A DNA stretch of 64,000 bases, from positions 615,565 through 679,564 of the forward strand of contig LNGK01000006.1 of NCBI GenBank assembly GCA_001510575.1. Direction: 5' to 3'. Numbering within the stretch: position 1 is the first letter of the stretch; each line of letters opens with the position of its first letter. The notes under the pieces were generated by a model. The model was not told the origin of the DNA. It ran no database searches and worked only from the letters and a program-made list of their open reading frames with translations. This document shows, piece by piece, positions 24,397-36,100 of the stretch. The position numbers and the translations under genes were made by a program. This stretch comes from Knoxdaviesia capensis (Eukaryota; Ascomycota; Sordariomycetes; Microascales; Gondwanamycetaceae).

Positions 24397-25060
24397 CAGA
24401 AGCCGGCGGGCTATTCGCTAGAAATTCCCTCGGCACCTGATATTTCACTATCTGTAACAGAATGACACAAACATTCGACAAACCCCGAAAGGAGGCGCGC
24501 GGGGGGCGTCCCGCCACGATCACGGGAAACCGGACCATCCGTCACAAGGACAGGAAACCGAATTCGCATGTGTTGGGTGGTTTCCCGCCATGGGCGAACG
24601 GTTCCCGGTAAGCGAAGGGGAGGGACCGACCTACCACTTTTGCCTTGGACCGAAAGTGCAGCAGCACCGTGCCGGAAAACACCACCCAAGCCAGACCCCA
24701 AGGCCCGGCGGTAGTGGAGAAAAAAAAAGGCAAAGAGATATTTAATTAGGAGAAACTTCGTGAGGTCCGTGGGTCGGGGCTGATTTTGCGTGTGCGTGTG
24801 CACGTTTCTTCCTGGCTTCACCAAGAACAGTCGGAATGGGCTGATAAAACACTCTAGTTTCTTTGGCCCTAGATCCATGGGGGATTAGCTGGCAGGCTAC
24901 CGACCAGAAAAAGCCGGGGGGCTGGAGGTTGGATTTATCCAACACGGACTTCCCGAGATCTCTTAGCCGCCCTCACTCGTTGTGTGCTGTCCGGTTCTTT
25001 GGGTGTAGAGGTCCCGGGCCAGGCGGCAGCCTTAACATCACAGTCGCAAATGAGAATAGA

Positions 25061-25082
25061 TTAGGGTTGTGACTTAGGGTTA
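25061..25082 (+). repeat. Two spaced telomere-like units
   Basis: TTAGGGTT occurs twice in the same orientation, separated by six nt (GTGACT on the plus strand). The spacing differs from a true tandem array. Confidence 0.65.
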
Positions 25083-27463
25083 TACATACACTACTGGAAG
25101 ACGTACACCCGGATACCAGGCGGCGGAACAGGACTCATGCCGAAGCCAGGCTTACCGGTCCTATAATGGATATTACCGCCTCCTCCAGGGACATTTCGAC
25201 ACCGCTCGCATTGAATACGGTAGCGTGCTATTATAGATACCGACTACTGCCCCATCCGCGGGATGTTTCGCAGACGGCCATTTCAAGCGGCGGCGCAGAA
25301 CTGGACACACTTGGCGATGACGACGACGGCAATTAGGAATATCAACTTCCTCAATCCTGATCTGATGATGTGAAGGATGTGGAAATTGCCACCGGGGGTC
25401 AGAAGACCCCCCCGGACGGACAAATCAGGCGGGTTTCGTCGCGCCGGAAATCTCTGGTGACAAACCCTGAAAGACCGTCTGGAGCGGCGCACAAGCCCGG
25501 GCCGTGCAAAACCGGTTCATTGGCCGAGAGCCAGGCCCCAAAGCAGGACCGCCAACGGATTTGGCTCGTACATGATGATTTTTCATTGGAGTCTTCTGAT
25601 ACAATCTGGTGGTTGGGGGTTTTTTTTCTTTCTTTTTTTCTTTTATAGCAGTTTCGCCCGGACACCGGAATCGCCACTCCCCCGGCTCCGTCCGCATGAA
25701 CAATCAAGCACTTGGGCATACGTGTACGAAATGTGCGACCTTTCCCACTCGAAGCGTGTGGGGCTGAGGGTCCCGGGTTTGAATGAGAGTTTTTGAAGAC
25801 CGGGCTATCTAGGAAAGGACACGCCAAAGGGGAAAGAGCAAGTGGTGCCGGCCGTTCTTTTCATTCCCGAACAGGCTATCCGGAAATGCCAACAGGAAAA
25901 AAAAAAAATAAGAAAAAAAAAAGGGGGCAGAGAGCGCGAGATAAGACCACCACCGCAAAGAAATGCGTGCGAAGCGAACTGAGCAGAGCAGCAAGCGATG
26001 CGAACAATATACGACAGGGGGGCCAACTCCGGGATGGAGGGAGCCGGGCGGGGCGTGGAAATAAGTAAATGGAGCAGGCAAGATAGAGAAGGTTTGAGCG
26101 AGTGTGGGAACTTCGATGTCCGGGAGAAAGAAAAAAAAAGAAAAAATAGTTCTTGGGAGAGACGAAAGCACTCGATGTTCTAGGCCACTACAGGTGGCCC
26201 GGCTGTTTAGGGCGTGTCGGCGGAAAACCCGAAGGAACAGAGAGCGTGCTAGGCGTGACTTTCGCCGGGAGCTTCGTTGAGGAGCGGGACGCCGGGACCG
26301 AGGGGTTTTTTTGGTCTCCCAAGTCCCTTCCTGCTGCTTTCGCAACGGATGACGAATTTTCGGTCTTTGAAGAAACCGGTGTTTCGGTGCTATCTCCTCT
26401 TGCCAAAACTCTGCCCCTTTTATCTACGGGAGGGAGAAATGGCAGAAACAAAAAAAAAAGTTTCATAGAGGTTCGAAAATGATAAAAACTCGGTCCGCGG
26501 CTGGCGGTGGTGTCCGCCCGATCAACGCGGCGGCCCTGGAATCACCAAAACCAAAAAGGAGTGGGTTGCGGACGCGAGGAGGGAACCGCGGTGGCCGTTT
26601 GGAACCCGCTGTAAATTACAGTGGCGGCCGGCAGTTTTTCAGTTGGCATCTGTTTGCTTCAGGGGGGACGATGACGCCCAAAATTACACTACCGGGGAAC
26701 ACACTCGGGCGCCACGCCACACACAGCGTTGAGTGTTGAGAGAGAGACCGAGGATCGGAACATGAGTGTCCCACAATCCGTTCCGGGGGGGTGCTGTCCT
26801 TTCTTTCTCTTAGTGAAAGTCTCGGAAACTGTTCAGCTGAGGCCGGGCGAAAAAGGGAACAGGACGTATTTTTGACCAAGGAAGAGGAAAAGGAAAGGAT
26901 CGGCTGTGTCACAGCGCCGGACGGGGTGGAACGGGAGAGGGCTGATTGCTCTGTGCCGAATAAGTGCTGAGTAGCGTCGTGGAATCCAAGAGAACCACGG
27001 AGAACTGGTTCCCCCTTCCTTCCTCCGGGCGAAGAAAAAAAAAAAGGGAAAGTCGTCAGACTAACAGGAAAGAACAAAAAAAGGAGAACGGCACCTTCGC
27101 CCAGGCTGACGGAAGGCGGCGGCGGCGATCATGGGCCAGACGCAGACGGTGGTGGTCGGTCGCTCCTTCCAGCTCGCTCGTCGCGCGCCTAAAGCACACA
27201 CCCCCCCCTCCCCCCTTGTACCTTTGTAACTGTTCCGTACACACCGCCCCGGGGGTTTTGCATTTCTCTTTCTTTTCGTCTCCCTCCGCCGCGCCATCTT
27301 CGGACCCAGCCCAGCAAGCTCAGCACAGCACACCATGTCCCGGAGCTGGGCTGCACACGCGCTGACGGGCCAGCGAGCCAACCAACGAGTGGCTGCGAGG
27401 GAAAGAGAGAAAAAACGGAAGAAGGGCCAAAAGGGGGACATGAAAGGAAGAAGAGGAAAAGCA

Positions 27464-27497
27464 ACACACACACACACACACACACACATACACACAC
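27464..27497. repeat. (AC)n microsatellite, interrupted
   Basis: About twelve AC units, one TA interruption, then four more CA units. Confidence 0.9.
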
Positions 27498-27691
27498 CCC
27501 TCCGGACGGACATCTACGTAACTGTGCGCCCCCGTCCGCGGGTTGTGCGTGACGCGCTTGCCGCTTCTTCCAGGCTGCCTCGTCGTTTTTTGTTCTTTTC
27601 TCGTGTTTCGGTCTCTCCCAGTTTCCCTTTTTTCTGCCCGAGAGAAGGGGGGCAGGTGCACGTCCTATGCTCATGTGTGTGGAAGAGTGCA

Positions 27692-27694
<3 letters not shown>

Positions 27695-27726
<32 letters not shown>
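27695..27726. repeat. Poly(T) run of 32
   Basis: The longest homopolymer in the window, in non-coding DNA. The length given may be inaccurate because such runs are error-prone in sequencing. Confidence 0.85.
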
Positions 27727-27729
<3 letters not shown>

Positions 27730-29639
27730 TTTGTGGCTGTTTCGCGCTCCTTCCTGCACCTTTCCCACCCGTCGCGGCTGCCGGCGCCCGCCCGTACGAA
27801 GCGGCGGTCGAAGGAGAGAAACAGAAGGAAGCAAAAAAGGGACGGTTGGCGTGATTTTCCCGGGTGTCCCTTCCTCCTTCCCCCCTTGTCATCGCCGCGT
27901 CCACCTTCCGTAGTCCTCCACCTTTTCTTTTCCACGTATTGTAGCCAATCTTGTAACATTTTTTCGCGCTCTTTCCAAGCCAGGGCCCAGCTTCCTTCCT
28001 TCCTCTGGGCAACATAACGAGGCAGGAGCGACCGACCGAGAGTGCACATGACTCTTTGGTATACGTACTGTTGGAGGCTAGAGACAAAGGCCGAGAGAGA
28101 GGATTTTGAGTCCCGGCCGCCCCGCCGAGAGCAAGAAAAGGAAAGAGCGGGTTGGTGCCAATCTTCCCACGGCGTCGGTCAGATTTTTACCACGCCGTCA
28201 GCTTTCGCTGTCCCGTCCGGGCGAGCAAGAACAAGAAAAAAAAAAAAGAAAGAAAAAAAAGGCAGAAAATCCAGAGCGGCTCGGGCTGCTCGCTCCTGGT
28301 TCTCCGGCGATCGCTTTTCCTTCTTCGATGCAAGGCGCAGGGCCGTGGAATCCAGTGTGACGCCCTTGGCCCTGCAGGAGCGAGCGAGCGGCGCACCGCT
28401 CTTTGTAGTTCTGAACCGCCCAGTCACCGATAATTGGATATTTCCACAATTTTGGGGTTTTCTGCTCCTTCCACCGGACCGACTTTTTGTGGGTTTACGC
28501 GCTCCGGACACTGTATGCAAAACTTGGTTTTTCCTGTGCAGGTGCCCATCGTTCAGCCGCGCACCTGCCTCGTTGTCTCTGGGGTCGCGCTCCTTCCTAA
28601 GAGTTTCGGTCGGTGTCTTGACTTCCTGCCCCTGTGTCTGCCGTGATTCTGGGGGTTTTTTTCCATTTCCATTCCTCTTTCTTCCACTTCTCCCCCTTTT
28701 CCTCCTTCTTCCACCCATCTCCATAATTTCCCCGTCTCAGCAAAACCTCACCTCCGAGTCTCTCCCGGGCCTTTTTCTTCGTTCTCCCTCCATTTCTGCT
28801 GGAAATCCCGAAACTTCCCCTCGGCGCGGCTATCATTGTTATTCTGTAATTTCTCTCTCCGGGTCCGGAGAACTGGTTGTCTCTGTTCCGGCGATCTGAT
28901 TCAGTCTCACTAAATCTCACGAGGCGACCCGGCACCTCTTCCGGTTATTTGTGTCCGGCTTTCTCGCGCAACTCCGCCGACTCCGAAAGTATCTATTCTT
29001 TTTTTTTTATCGCCTCACATCCCATAAAAACAAAACAGCGTCATACCAACAAACTATTCCTTCCGGCTGCGCCGCCTTTCTTCTACGCCTGGCTTTCCGG
29101 GAGTGGCTATTTTTTTGCGGCGAAGCTTGGTGCGTGTTTCTTCCTTGGACCGGACCTGGTGAGTGGATGCGCCCATTTTTTTTCTTCTCCTCTCGCGTGC
29201 GTATGCGGCCGAGTGTTTTTTGGGGGGTTGCCCGCGCCGACTTTCGTCTTGCCGCTATTTTCGTCTCCCTCCTCAATTTCACCGTCCGCCGTTTAGTGAC
29301 AATAATACGAAAGGAAAAATCATTAAATCCACTTTGCTTTTTCCTGGTCCCCGCCGAACCCCTCATAAAATCCCCCAATTTTTGCCCGATTTTTTTTGGT
29401 TGCAGAAAGTAATGTTGCAGCCCATATTTCCACCCCCGGGAAATGTGTGAATCACCCTCCGCCTCCGCCGCTCTGGCTGTTTTGGAGCCCTGGTTGCCTT
29501 TGCAGTGCTGAACACAGTGTGCTCAGTGGCCTGTTTCTTCTTGCGACAGCGCCTGTACTTCTGTGTTTTTAGGCGGTTCCCTCCTGCCAGCCCCGGCCAG
29601 CTGACCTCGGCCGGCCATCCGGCGGCCTTTAATATTCGC

Positions 29640-30047
29640 CGGGCCGCTGTCGCCCACTTTTTTTGTTTTCTCGCTTTCCTTTCCTTCTTCCTCTTTCCCC
29701 CCTTTCTCTCTCTCTTTTTCTTCCTTTTCTCCCATTCCCCCCCGTTCCTCTTTTTTTCTTCTTCCCTTTTCCTCTTCTCACCTCCGTTTCCTCCGTCCAC
29801 CGCACTCCGGGCTCGTTCCCTCTTGAATTATTTCATATTCCATCATCGCAATCCTCTGCCATCATACATTTGATCCTCTCCGGACTGAATTTAACCCTTC
29901 TTCGTTCTTTCAGTATCGTGTTCTAGGTGTTCCCGATCACCGCCGTCGTCGTCGGGCCTCCGCCACGTTATCGTCGCCATCGCCGACGCCGAAACCTATC
30001 TTCCGTCGCCTCGTTTATTCTCGGCCATCGTCGTTACGTCTTTGAAC
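29640..30047 (+). promoter_or_regulatory. Pyrimidine-rich leader of the Zn2Cys6 gene
   Basis: About 400 nt of C/T-dominated sense strand immediately before the ATG at 30048; the pyrimidine bias extends less strongly back to about 28600. It probably contains the promoter and a long 5' leader. Confidence 0.4.
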
Positions 30048-32294
30048 ATGTCTACCGCCATGCGGCAAACCGCTCTGCGTGCCGGCGGCGCCTGTGTGCG
30101 CTGTCGCAAGGGCAAGACCAAGTGCGTGTACGAGACCGGCCGCGCGCCGTGCAAGAATTGCGCAAAGGGCATGCACGAGTGCTATCTCCCGTCCGAGTCC
30201 AATGCCCATCTTCACGGACAGTCGCCCGCTAGAACCGTTCCGCGACCCGCTCGTGATAGCCTCCCGGGCTCCGGAGCCGACGCCCGCCCGGCCATGGTCA
30301 GCCATGCTGCTCGCGGCCCGGCCCTCCAGGCCGACAAGTAAGTATTTCCTCTCTTCCATTGCCTTCACTCAAGTGTCTGCCTTGCGCCGCCAGACATGGC
30401 TGTCTCAAATGAGGGGCTTCGCTAGTATCACCCTCCGTGGCGCGCATTCGAGCTAACATCAGTGCCTCCTTGCTTCGTAGGATTGGTCCCGAACTGGTCC
30501 AAGAATGCGAGCGCGTCGTCTCGAAAACCTTCCCCGCCTGCATCGCCTTCCACAAGCCTTCGTTCATTCAGCAGCTGAAGAACTATACCCTGGATGTCTC
30601 TCTGGTCTATGCGCTTCTCTGCTGCGCTGCCCGGTAAGTTTCCATGTTATCCCCCCCATTGGTATTGCACCCCGGTTACGCACGCGGCCTGTCATACTGA
30701 CTTCCCTGCTCTCCCTAGGAGCTCGCCGTCTCTTGTCCGCCGCTACGGAGGCAACCTCGGAGCCACCGGAGCTGCCGAGAACTTCGCCATGAAGGCCATG
30801 AGCCGCATCAACGAGTCTCTCGATAGCCCTTCCCTGGCGGATATTCAGGCCCTCTGCCTGATCATCATCCACGAGTGGGGCTCGCGCAACGCCGTCCGTG
30901 CCTACATCTACTTGGGCCAGGCCGCCCGGATGCTCCAGATGTACCGCATCCTCAACAGCCACCACCCTCAGTCCGACGCCGATCGGTTCCTGAAGGACGA
31001 GTCGTTTCGCCGCACCCTGTGGCTGGTGTACATCCTGGATTGCATCCTGTCTAGCACCCCTGGACGCTTTGCTGCGCTGTCGCCCAACGACATCCGGGGC
31101 ATTTCCCTTCCGTGCGCCGATATCAACTTTGCTTTCGGCAACGCCGTCTATGTCAAGACTCTGCAGCTTACCGATCCCATTGAGATGCCCGCTGGTGCCA
31201 TGCCCTCCGAGATTGGCGAGTTCGGCCACATAGTTCTCGCCACTCGCATCTGGAGAGATGTTGTCCACGTTCTCACCGTTTCGTCGGTCGATGCCTTCAA
31301 CGAGGAGGACTTCATTGCCCTTACGAACGACATCGAGGGCCTCCGCGCTTCCCTCCCCATGCAGTACATCGACAAGCCTGGCCAAATCAACCTGCACATC
31401 ACCATGGGCTCGGGCACCACCTATGCCATGATTCACTGCATCCTTCACTGCGCCACAATCTTCATCCACCGCCGTCGTCTCCTCCAGTGTGTGGCCTCGC
31501 CTACCTTCGATCTAGATGTGTGGCGCAACACCCCCCAGGCCCACGAGATTGTTGATCGCCTGATGACCGCTTGCCACGGCATTACCGCCATGCTGATGGC
31601 TTTGGAGTCTGGCACCGACAAGGACTCGCAGATCTGCTACCCGATCTTCATGCTGTTCTCTGCCTTCACTGCTAGCGCCACTGTTGCTTACCTATCCCTC
31701 AAGGGTCTCACCCCCGCCAACGCCATTGAGACCGCAGGACACATTGTGAAGGACGGAGTCCACCTCATGGAGCAGAACGTTGACATCTGGCCCCTGATCA
31801 CCTCGTGGTCTCGCCACCTGGCGGTGATGCAGCGGGTGCTGAACACGGATGCGCCCAACGCGTCCGGCATTCCCATGATCCATGGCCAGCAGAGCACGCC
31901 TTCCGTTAAGGACGAGGCTGGCTCGAACCCGGACACCAACCCCGACGCCATGGACTACGACCAGCAGTCGAACCCGGCCGCCTCGCAGCACCCTGGCTCG
32001 GATAGCAACCGCGGAGATAGCGAGCCCCCGGCGGCCCCCCGTCGCCACGGAATTGCTACTATCAACGGCGGCACTGGCGGTGTGTCTACTCCCGCTGCCG
32101 GAACCCCGCCTCCGGGTGTGTCGGTCACCGAGGCTGCCAACTCTCCCGAGGAGCTTCCTAAGGTCGAGGTTCCCGAGCCCGTCCAGCCTACCCGCACTGC
32201 TGTTGACATGACCGCTGCAGAGCTGTGCTCGGCCTTTGAGAAGCAGCTCCTCGAGCTGGATGACCTTGCTGCCTTCATGGGTGGTGGTGTCTAA
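30048..32294 (+). CDS. Zn2Cys6 transcription factor with fungal-specific TF domain
   Basis: Exons 30048-30337, 30481-30633 and 30719-32294 join to 672 residues. Introns of 143 and 85 nt have GTAAGT donors and TAG acceptors; the first has a GCTAAC branch candidate. The zinc cluster lies at the N-terminus with Cys 16, 19, 26, 35, 38 and 45 (C-X2-C-X6-C-X8-C-X2-C-X6-C), the fungal binuclear DNA-binding domain. The middle homology region follows (about 160-460), with the usual RRTLWLVYILD block and an upstream ARMLQMYRIL helix. The C-terminal about 130 residues are Pro/Ser/Thr-rich and end in an acidic hydrophobic stretch (FEKQLLELDDLAAFMGG) that could be an activation domain. It acts in the nucleus; its target genes are unknown. 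The ATG at 30048 is chosen because it begins the frame just before the cluster. Confidence 0.93.
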
Positions 32295-33199
32295 ATATTC
32301 TCCTGTTTCCTCGCTTCGTGGTATGCATGCACCAGCTTTGAAAGTCAGCATGCACCCTTCTCCCGAGTTCTCTTTGTGCTCTTTTTTTCTGTTCATCTTC
32401 GGGTTGGGGGTAATTGATGTGGCCTTTTTTTTCTTCCCCCAGTCACTGCTTGTCCCTCTATACATGGGTGTATCATTAGGGCGTCTTCCCTGTTCCAGCT
32501 TCTGTTTTACTTGGTTTTCCTGTTTCCTGTCTACACGTGTTATTAGAACACGGGGTGTCTTGTCTTGGGTTTTGGGGGGATGGTAGTTCACTGGATGTCT
32601 CTCTCAACGCTTGTTCTTTTTCCTTCTGGTGGGAGTTGGTCTCTTTTGCTTCTTTTTTTCGCTTTAGTCTTCGCTTATTAGGATCTGCCTCTTTTTTTGG
32701 TGTCCAGTCCTCCAGACATTCACCTTGTTAACTGACTCGTTTCCGTTTCTCTTCGCTTCTTACTCGTGTTTTTTCTTTTCTTTCTTCTTTTTCTTTTTCT
32801 TTTTCCAGCTTTGTTTTTTATGACTTGCTTCTGATCGGGCTTGTGTGATATGTTTGGCTGGGATCTATAGAGGGCGTTCTGTGGGTTGTGTCTTGAGTAT
32901 CTTGTAAGGGACCTAGCTTCAGATCCTTTTTGTTTCAGTAACAACAAGCAAATGCAACATGACAAGTCTCTCTTTCCTACGATCTTTATTTTTGCTTGCA
33001 TGCTATTTCCTGTCTTTTCTGTGCCTCAAGTACGCGGTCGATCTCTGGACCGTGCAGTTACCGGAATATCACTGAGTACTATGCTTTTACGTGCGGTTAA
33101 TGTTCATTCCTAACTAGAAACATGGATCTAATCAAACAGACAACCTGCTTGCGGATATACGAGACCTAAAACTGCCTCCAGCACGCATCCATCTACTGC
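32295..33199. other. Convergent 3' spacer
   Basis: About 900 nt between the stops of the Zn2Cys6 gene (plus) and the acidic-protein frame (minus). It is T-rich on the plus strand with several T runs, as expected for 3' UTR sequence. ORFs are short and low in complexity. Confidence 0.55.
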
Positions 33200-36100
33200 T
33201 TACTGGCTAGACCACAGCCGCTTCAACCACCCACCCCGGCCCGGCCACGAAGCGCGGAACGCGTATGCCTCCGGCTTTGGTTCGTCGACAGCAACACAAG
33301 TCACAAAATCAGCGGTGTGGGCGCGCGCCAAAGCCGGCACACCAGGACCACCACCGCCGCCGCCACCGCCGACGCCGTGGACACCGAGCGCACGCACCGA
33401 CATGGCGGCGCCACGGCTCCTGCGCCGACTGCCCAGCGCCGACCCGTCGCCGCGGCGCTGCAACGCGGACGCAGCGGCGTGTTCGGCGGTCGGGGGCGAG
33501 CGCGGGAGCGGCGGCAGCGGGCGCTGCTGGGGATGGGTGCTGGACAGGGCGGGGGCGGAGCGGCTGCGGGAGCGCTGGGTGACGTCGGCGACGCGCCACT
33601 CCCAGCGGCACTCCTCGACGACGTCGCCGGCGAGGCGCAGCTCGGCGCGCCAGCCGGCGACGAAGAGCCAGGCGAGGCGCTCGGCGGTGGAGGGGTGGGG
33701 CTGTGGGGCGGGGTTTGTCGTGGAGGATGACGTTGATGATGTCGTTGCCGTTGTGGTGGTGGTGATGGTGGTGGTGCTGGGTATGGTTGGGAGGGACGGG
33801 GGATCGTCCGCGGTTGTGGATGGCGGGGATGGGGCCGAGGGGCGCGGGGGGAGGGATGTGCGGGATGACCAGGCCGAGGTCGATGATGGCTCGGAGAGGG
33901 AATGGCGGGTGTCCTGCATGGGTGAAGTGCCTTGCTCGGCGTCTTCGTCGAAGAGCTCGGTGTCGGAGTCGTTGGCCTCGGTGTACTCGGCCACCCCTTC
34001 GTCGTAAAACGCCATCTCCACGTCGTCCTCGTCTTCTCTGAACAAGCCTTCCTGCATCATGCAGCTCCGATCTGCCAGCGAGCTTTCGTCGTCGTCGCCA
34101 TCTTCCGCTATCTCTCTGATCTCGTCCCATTCTTGCTCCAGCACCTCAGAGTCGTCGTCCGTATCTCCTGTGTCCTCAAAGTCGTCCTCTTCGTCTTCAC
34201 CTATAAATAATTCAAAAGCACCAGTGCTCTCGTTCTCGTCGCCCTCCGAACTTTCCAGTAATAACAGTACAGACCCAGACCCAGATTCAAATCCAGAAAC
34301 TCCAGTCTCGCTTTCTAAGCCCCTATCATCTGATGCCGTGTATTCTCCATCTCTCTCTTCTTCGTGGTGCTCGTCGTCTTCCCCAGCGCCATCAACAAGC
34401 ACGAAGTTCTCACAGAACTGCTCTGTCAGACTGGTGCGCTTCGGCTCGCCCGAGCGTGGTCAATGCACGAGCCCGCCGTCTGCCTGCCGCCGCAGAGCAT
34501 TATCTCCCCTGCCACCGCCACCGAACACATCATCGTCGCTCTCGTCATCGGTGTCCGGGGTGCCGAGCAGGGCGCTCCGCTCGTCCACGTCCGCGGCCGC
34601 CTGGTTCAGGAACCCGCCGTGGCGGGACTCTCCCGGGCTCTCGGGGCCGCCAGGGCTGATGGCCGCCGGCAAGGTCGGGCGGCGGGACAGCGGGAACGCC
34701 CCGGGCAGGAGGGATTTCGGGCGGCTGGACGGGGGAGTCGCGGTGGCGCCAGCGCCAGCGCCAGCGCCAGCGGGCTGGATCTCGAAGATGCTGCGCATTT
34801 TCTGGAATAGGCTGCCCGGGGCCGCGGACATGGACTGCGGGCGCGCGGCCGCCGGCGCAGCATCCAGATCGAGTAGATCGGCGGCCTGGGTCACCGGCAC
34901 GCCGGGCACGGAGCGCGCGAGATTTGGCACGTACCACATCTGCTGCGGCGGGGCGGGCTTGGCGGCCGGCGGGCGCGGGCCGTGGGTCACGTCGAACACC
35001 TCGAAGTCGGGGGTCGAGAGCGTCGCGGCGCTGGCCTGCGAGTCGGTGCGCACACGGCGCGCCGGCGTGGTCCACGAGTCGCGGATCGCCACGGCGTCGC
35101 TGGCGCGGTCGGGCGTGGCGCGCATCGGCGACTCGGGCGGCGAGGACACCGTGCCCAGGCTCTGCAGCGACATGGCGAGCGAGACGGCGCGCGAGCGGCC
35201 GCCGGTGGTCACGCTGTCGGAGCGCATGTGCCACACCGGCGTCTGTGCCACGGTCTCCGGAGCGGTCGCCGCCGCCCAGGGCATCGGCGTGGCGTCCTCG
35301 TCGTAGGGCTCCTGCAGCGCTGCCACCTCCGGCGGCTCAACGTGCTCCGTAAGCACGCTCGCCGCGGGCACCTGCACAGCCACCTCGCTCTCAGGGGCAA
35401 GTGTCGCCTCCGCGGGCGTCGTAGGCGCGTCAGACTCCTCAGACACAACCACAACTGTGGGTCCGGGAGCGGTCTGCACTCGCTCCGGGTTGTGGCGGCT
35501 ATGCACGAGCCCGCGCGGCGGGGGTGTCTGCGGGGCTGGCGCAGGTTCCGTTCCCAGCTCTGCGGTGGGGCCAGTACCGAGGCGCGGAGAAATTTCCTCT
35601 TCCGGGGGCGCAAGTGCGGGCGGCGCCTGCTCGTGCGGGGCTGGCGCCGGATCCGGCTCCGAAGTGGGGCCGAGATCCCGTGACGGCGCTTCGTCAGCAC
35701 CGGGCACTTGCGGGGACGCAACCAACGTCACGTCGGCGTTAGACTCCGGAATCTGAATGGTGTGGTCTTCCGCGGCTGCCTCTCGTACGCCTTCGTCCTC
35801 GACCACCTCGTCTCGGCTCCGGACGTCGTCGTCGTCGTCGTCGTCGTCGCGAAGGCTGCCCTGCGAGGGCATGGCCGACTGCATCGCGCTCTCAAATTGC
35901 CGCTGGTCGCTCTGCTCGCTCGAGCCGTCGGAAAACAGGTAGTCTTGGCCACTAACGGTAGCGGCCTGCTCCACCTGCAACGGGGACACCAAGTGCTGCA
36001 CCATCACCATCGGCGGCGGGGCGTGCACCACAACCTCTTCCTCCCCCTCATCCTCCTGCTCGTCGTCAACCTGGTGACCACGCGCGTCGCTGACAACCTC

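Larger units (their letters stand above)
15519..30047. other. 14.5-kb gene-poor region
   Basis: No ORF here shows a recognisable domain, and none of the longer ones (up to about 285 codons, for example 27189-28049 minus and 28042-28899 plus) looks like protein: they are built from low-complexity purine or pyrimidine tracts. I could not splice together any gene. The region has three GT/CA microsatellites, poly(A) and poly(T) runs and telomere-like motifs at 16139-16152, 17278-17290 and 25061-25082. I see no retrotransposon or transposase protein, no long terminal repeats and no rRNA. Small non-coding RNAs or badly decayed elements could be present but cannot be shown by reading. Confidence 0.6.

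Noticed and set aside
27189..28899. ORFs of about 285 codons on both strands
   Set aside because: Built from purine or pyrimidine tracts and homopolymers, including the T32 run; no plausible protein.
15519..30047. Retrotransposon, DNA transposon or RIP-mutated repeat
   Set aside because: No reverse transcriptase, integrase or transposase motif, no long terminal repeats noticed and no strong AT bias.
34402..34460. Intron removing the in-frame TGA of the acidic-protein gene
   Set aside because: The nearest GT donors (GTGCAT, GTGTTC, GTGGCG) do not fit the GTRNGT pattern used elsewhere here, and the only branch-like CTGAC is too close to the possible acceptors.
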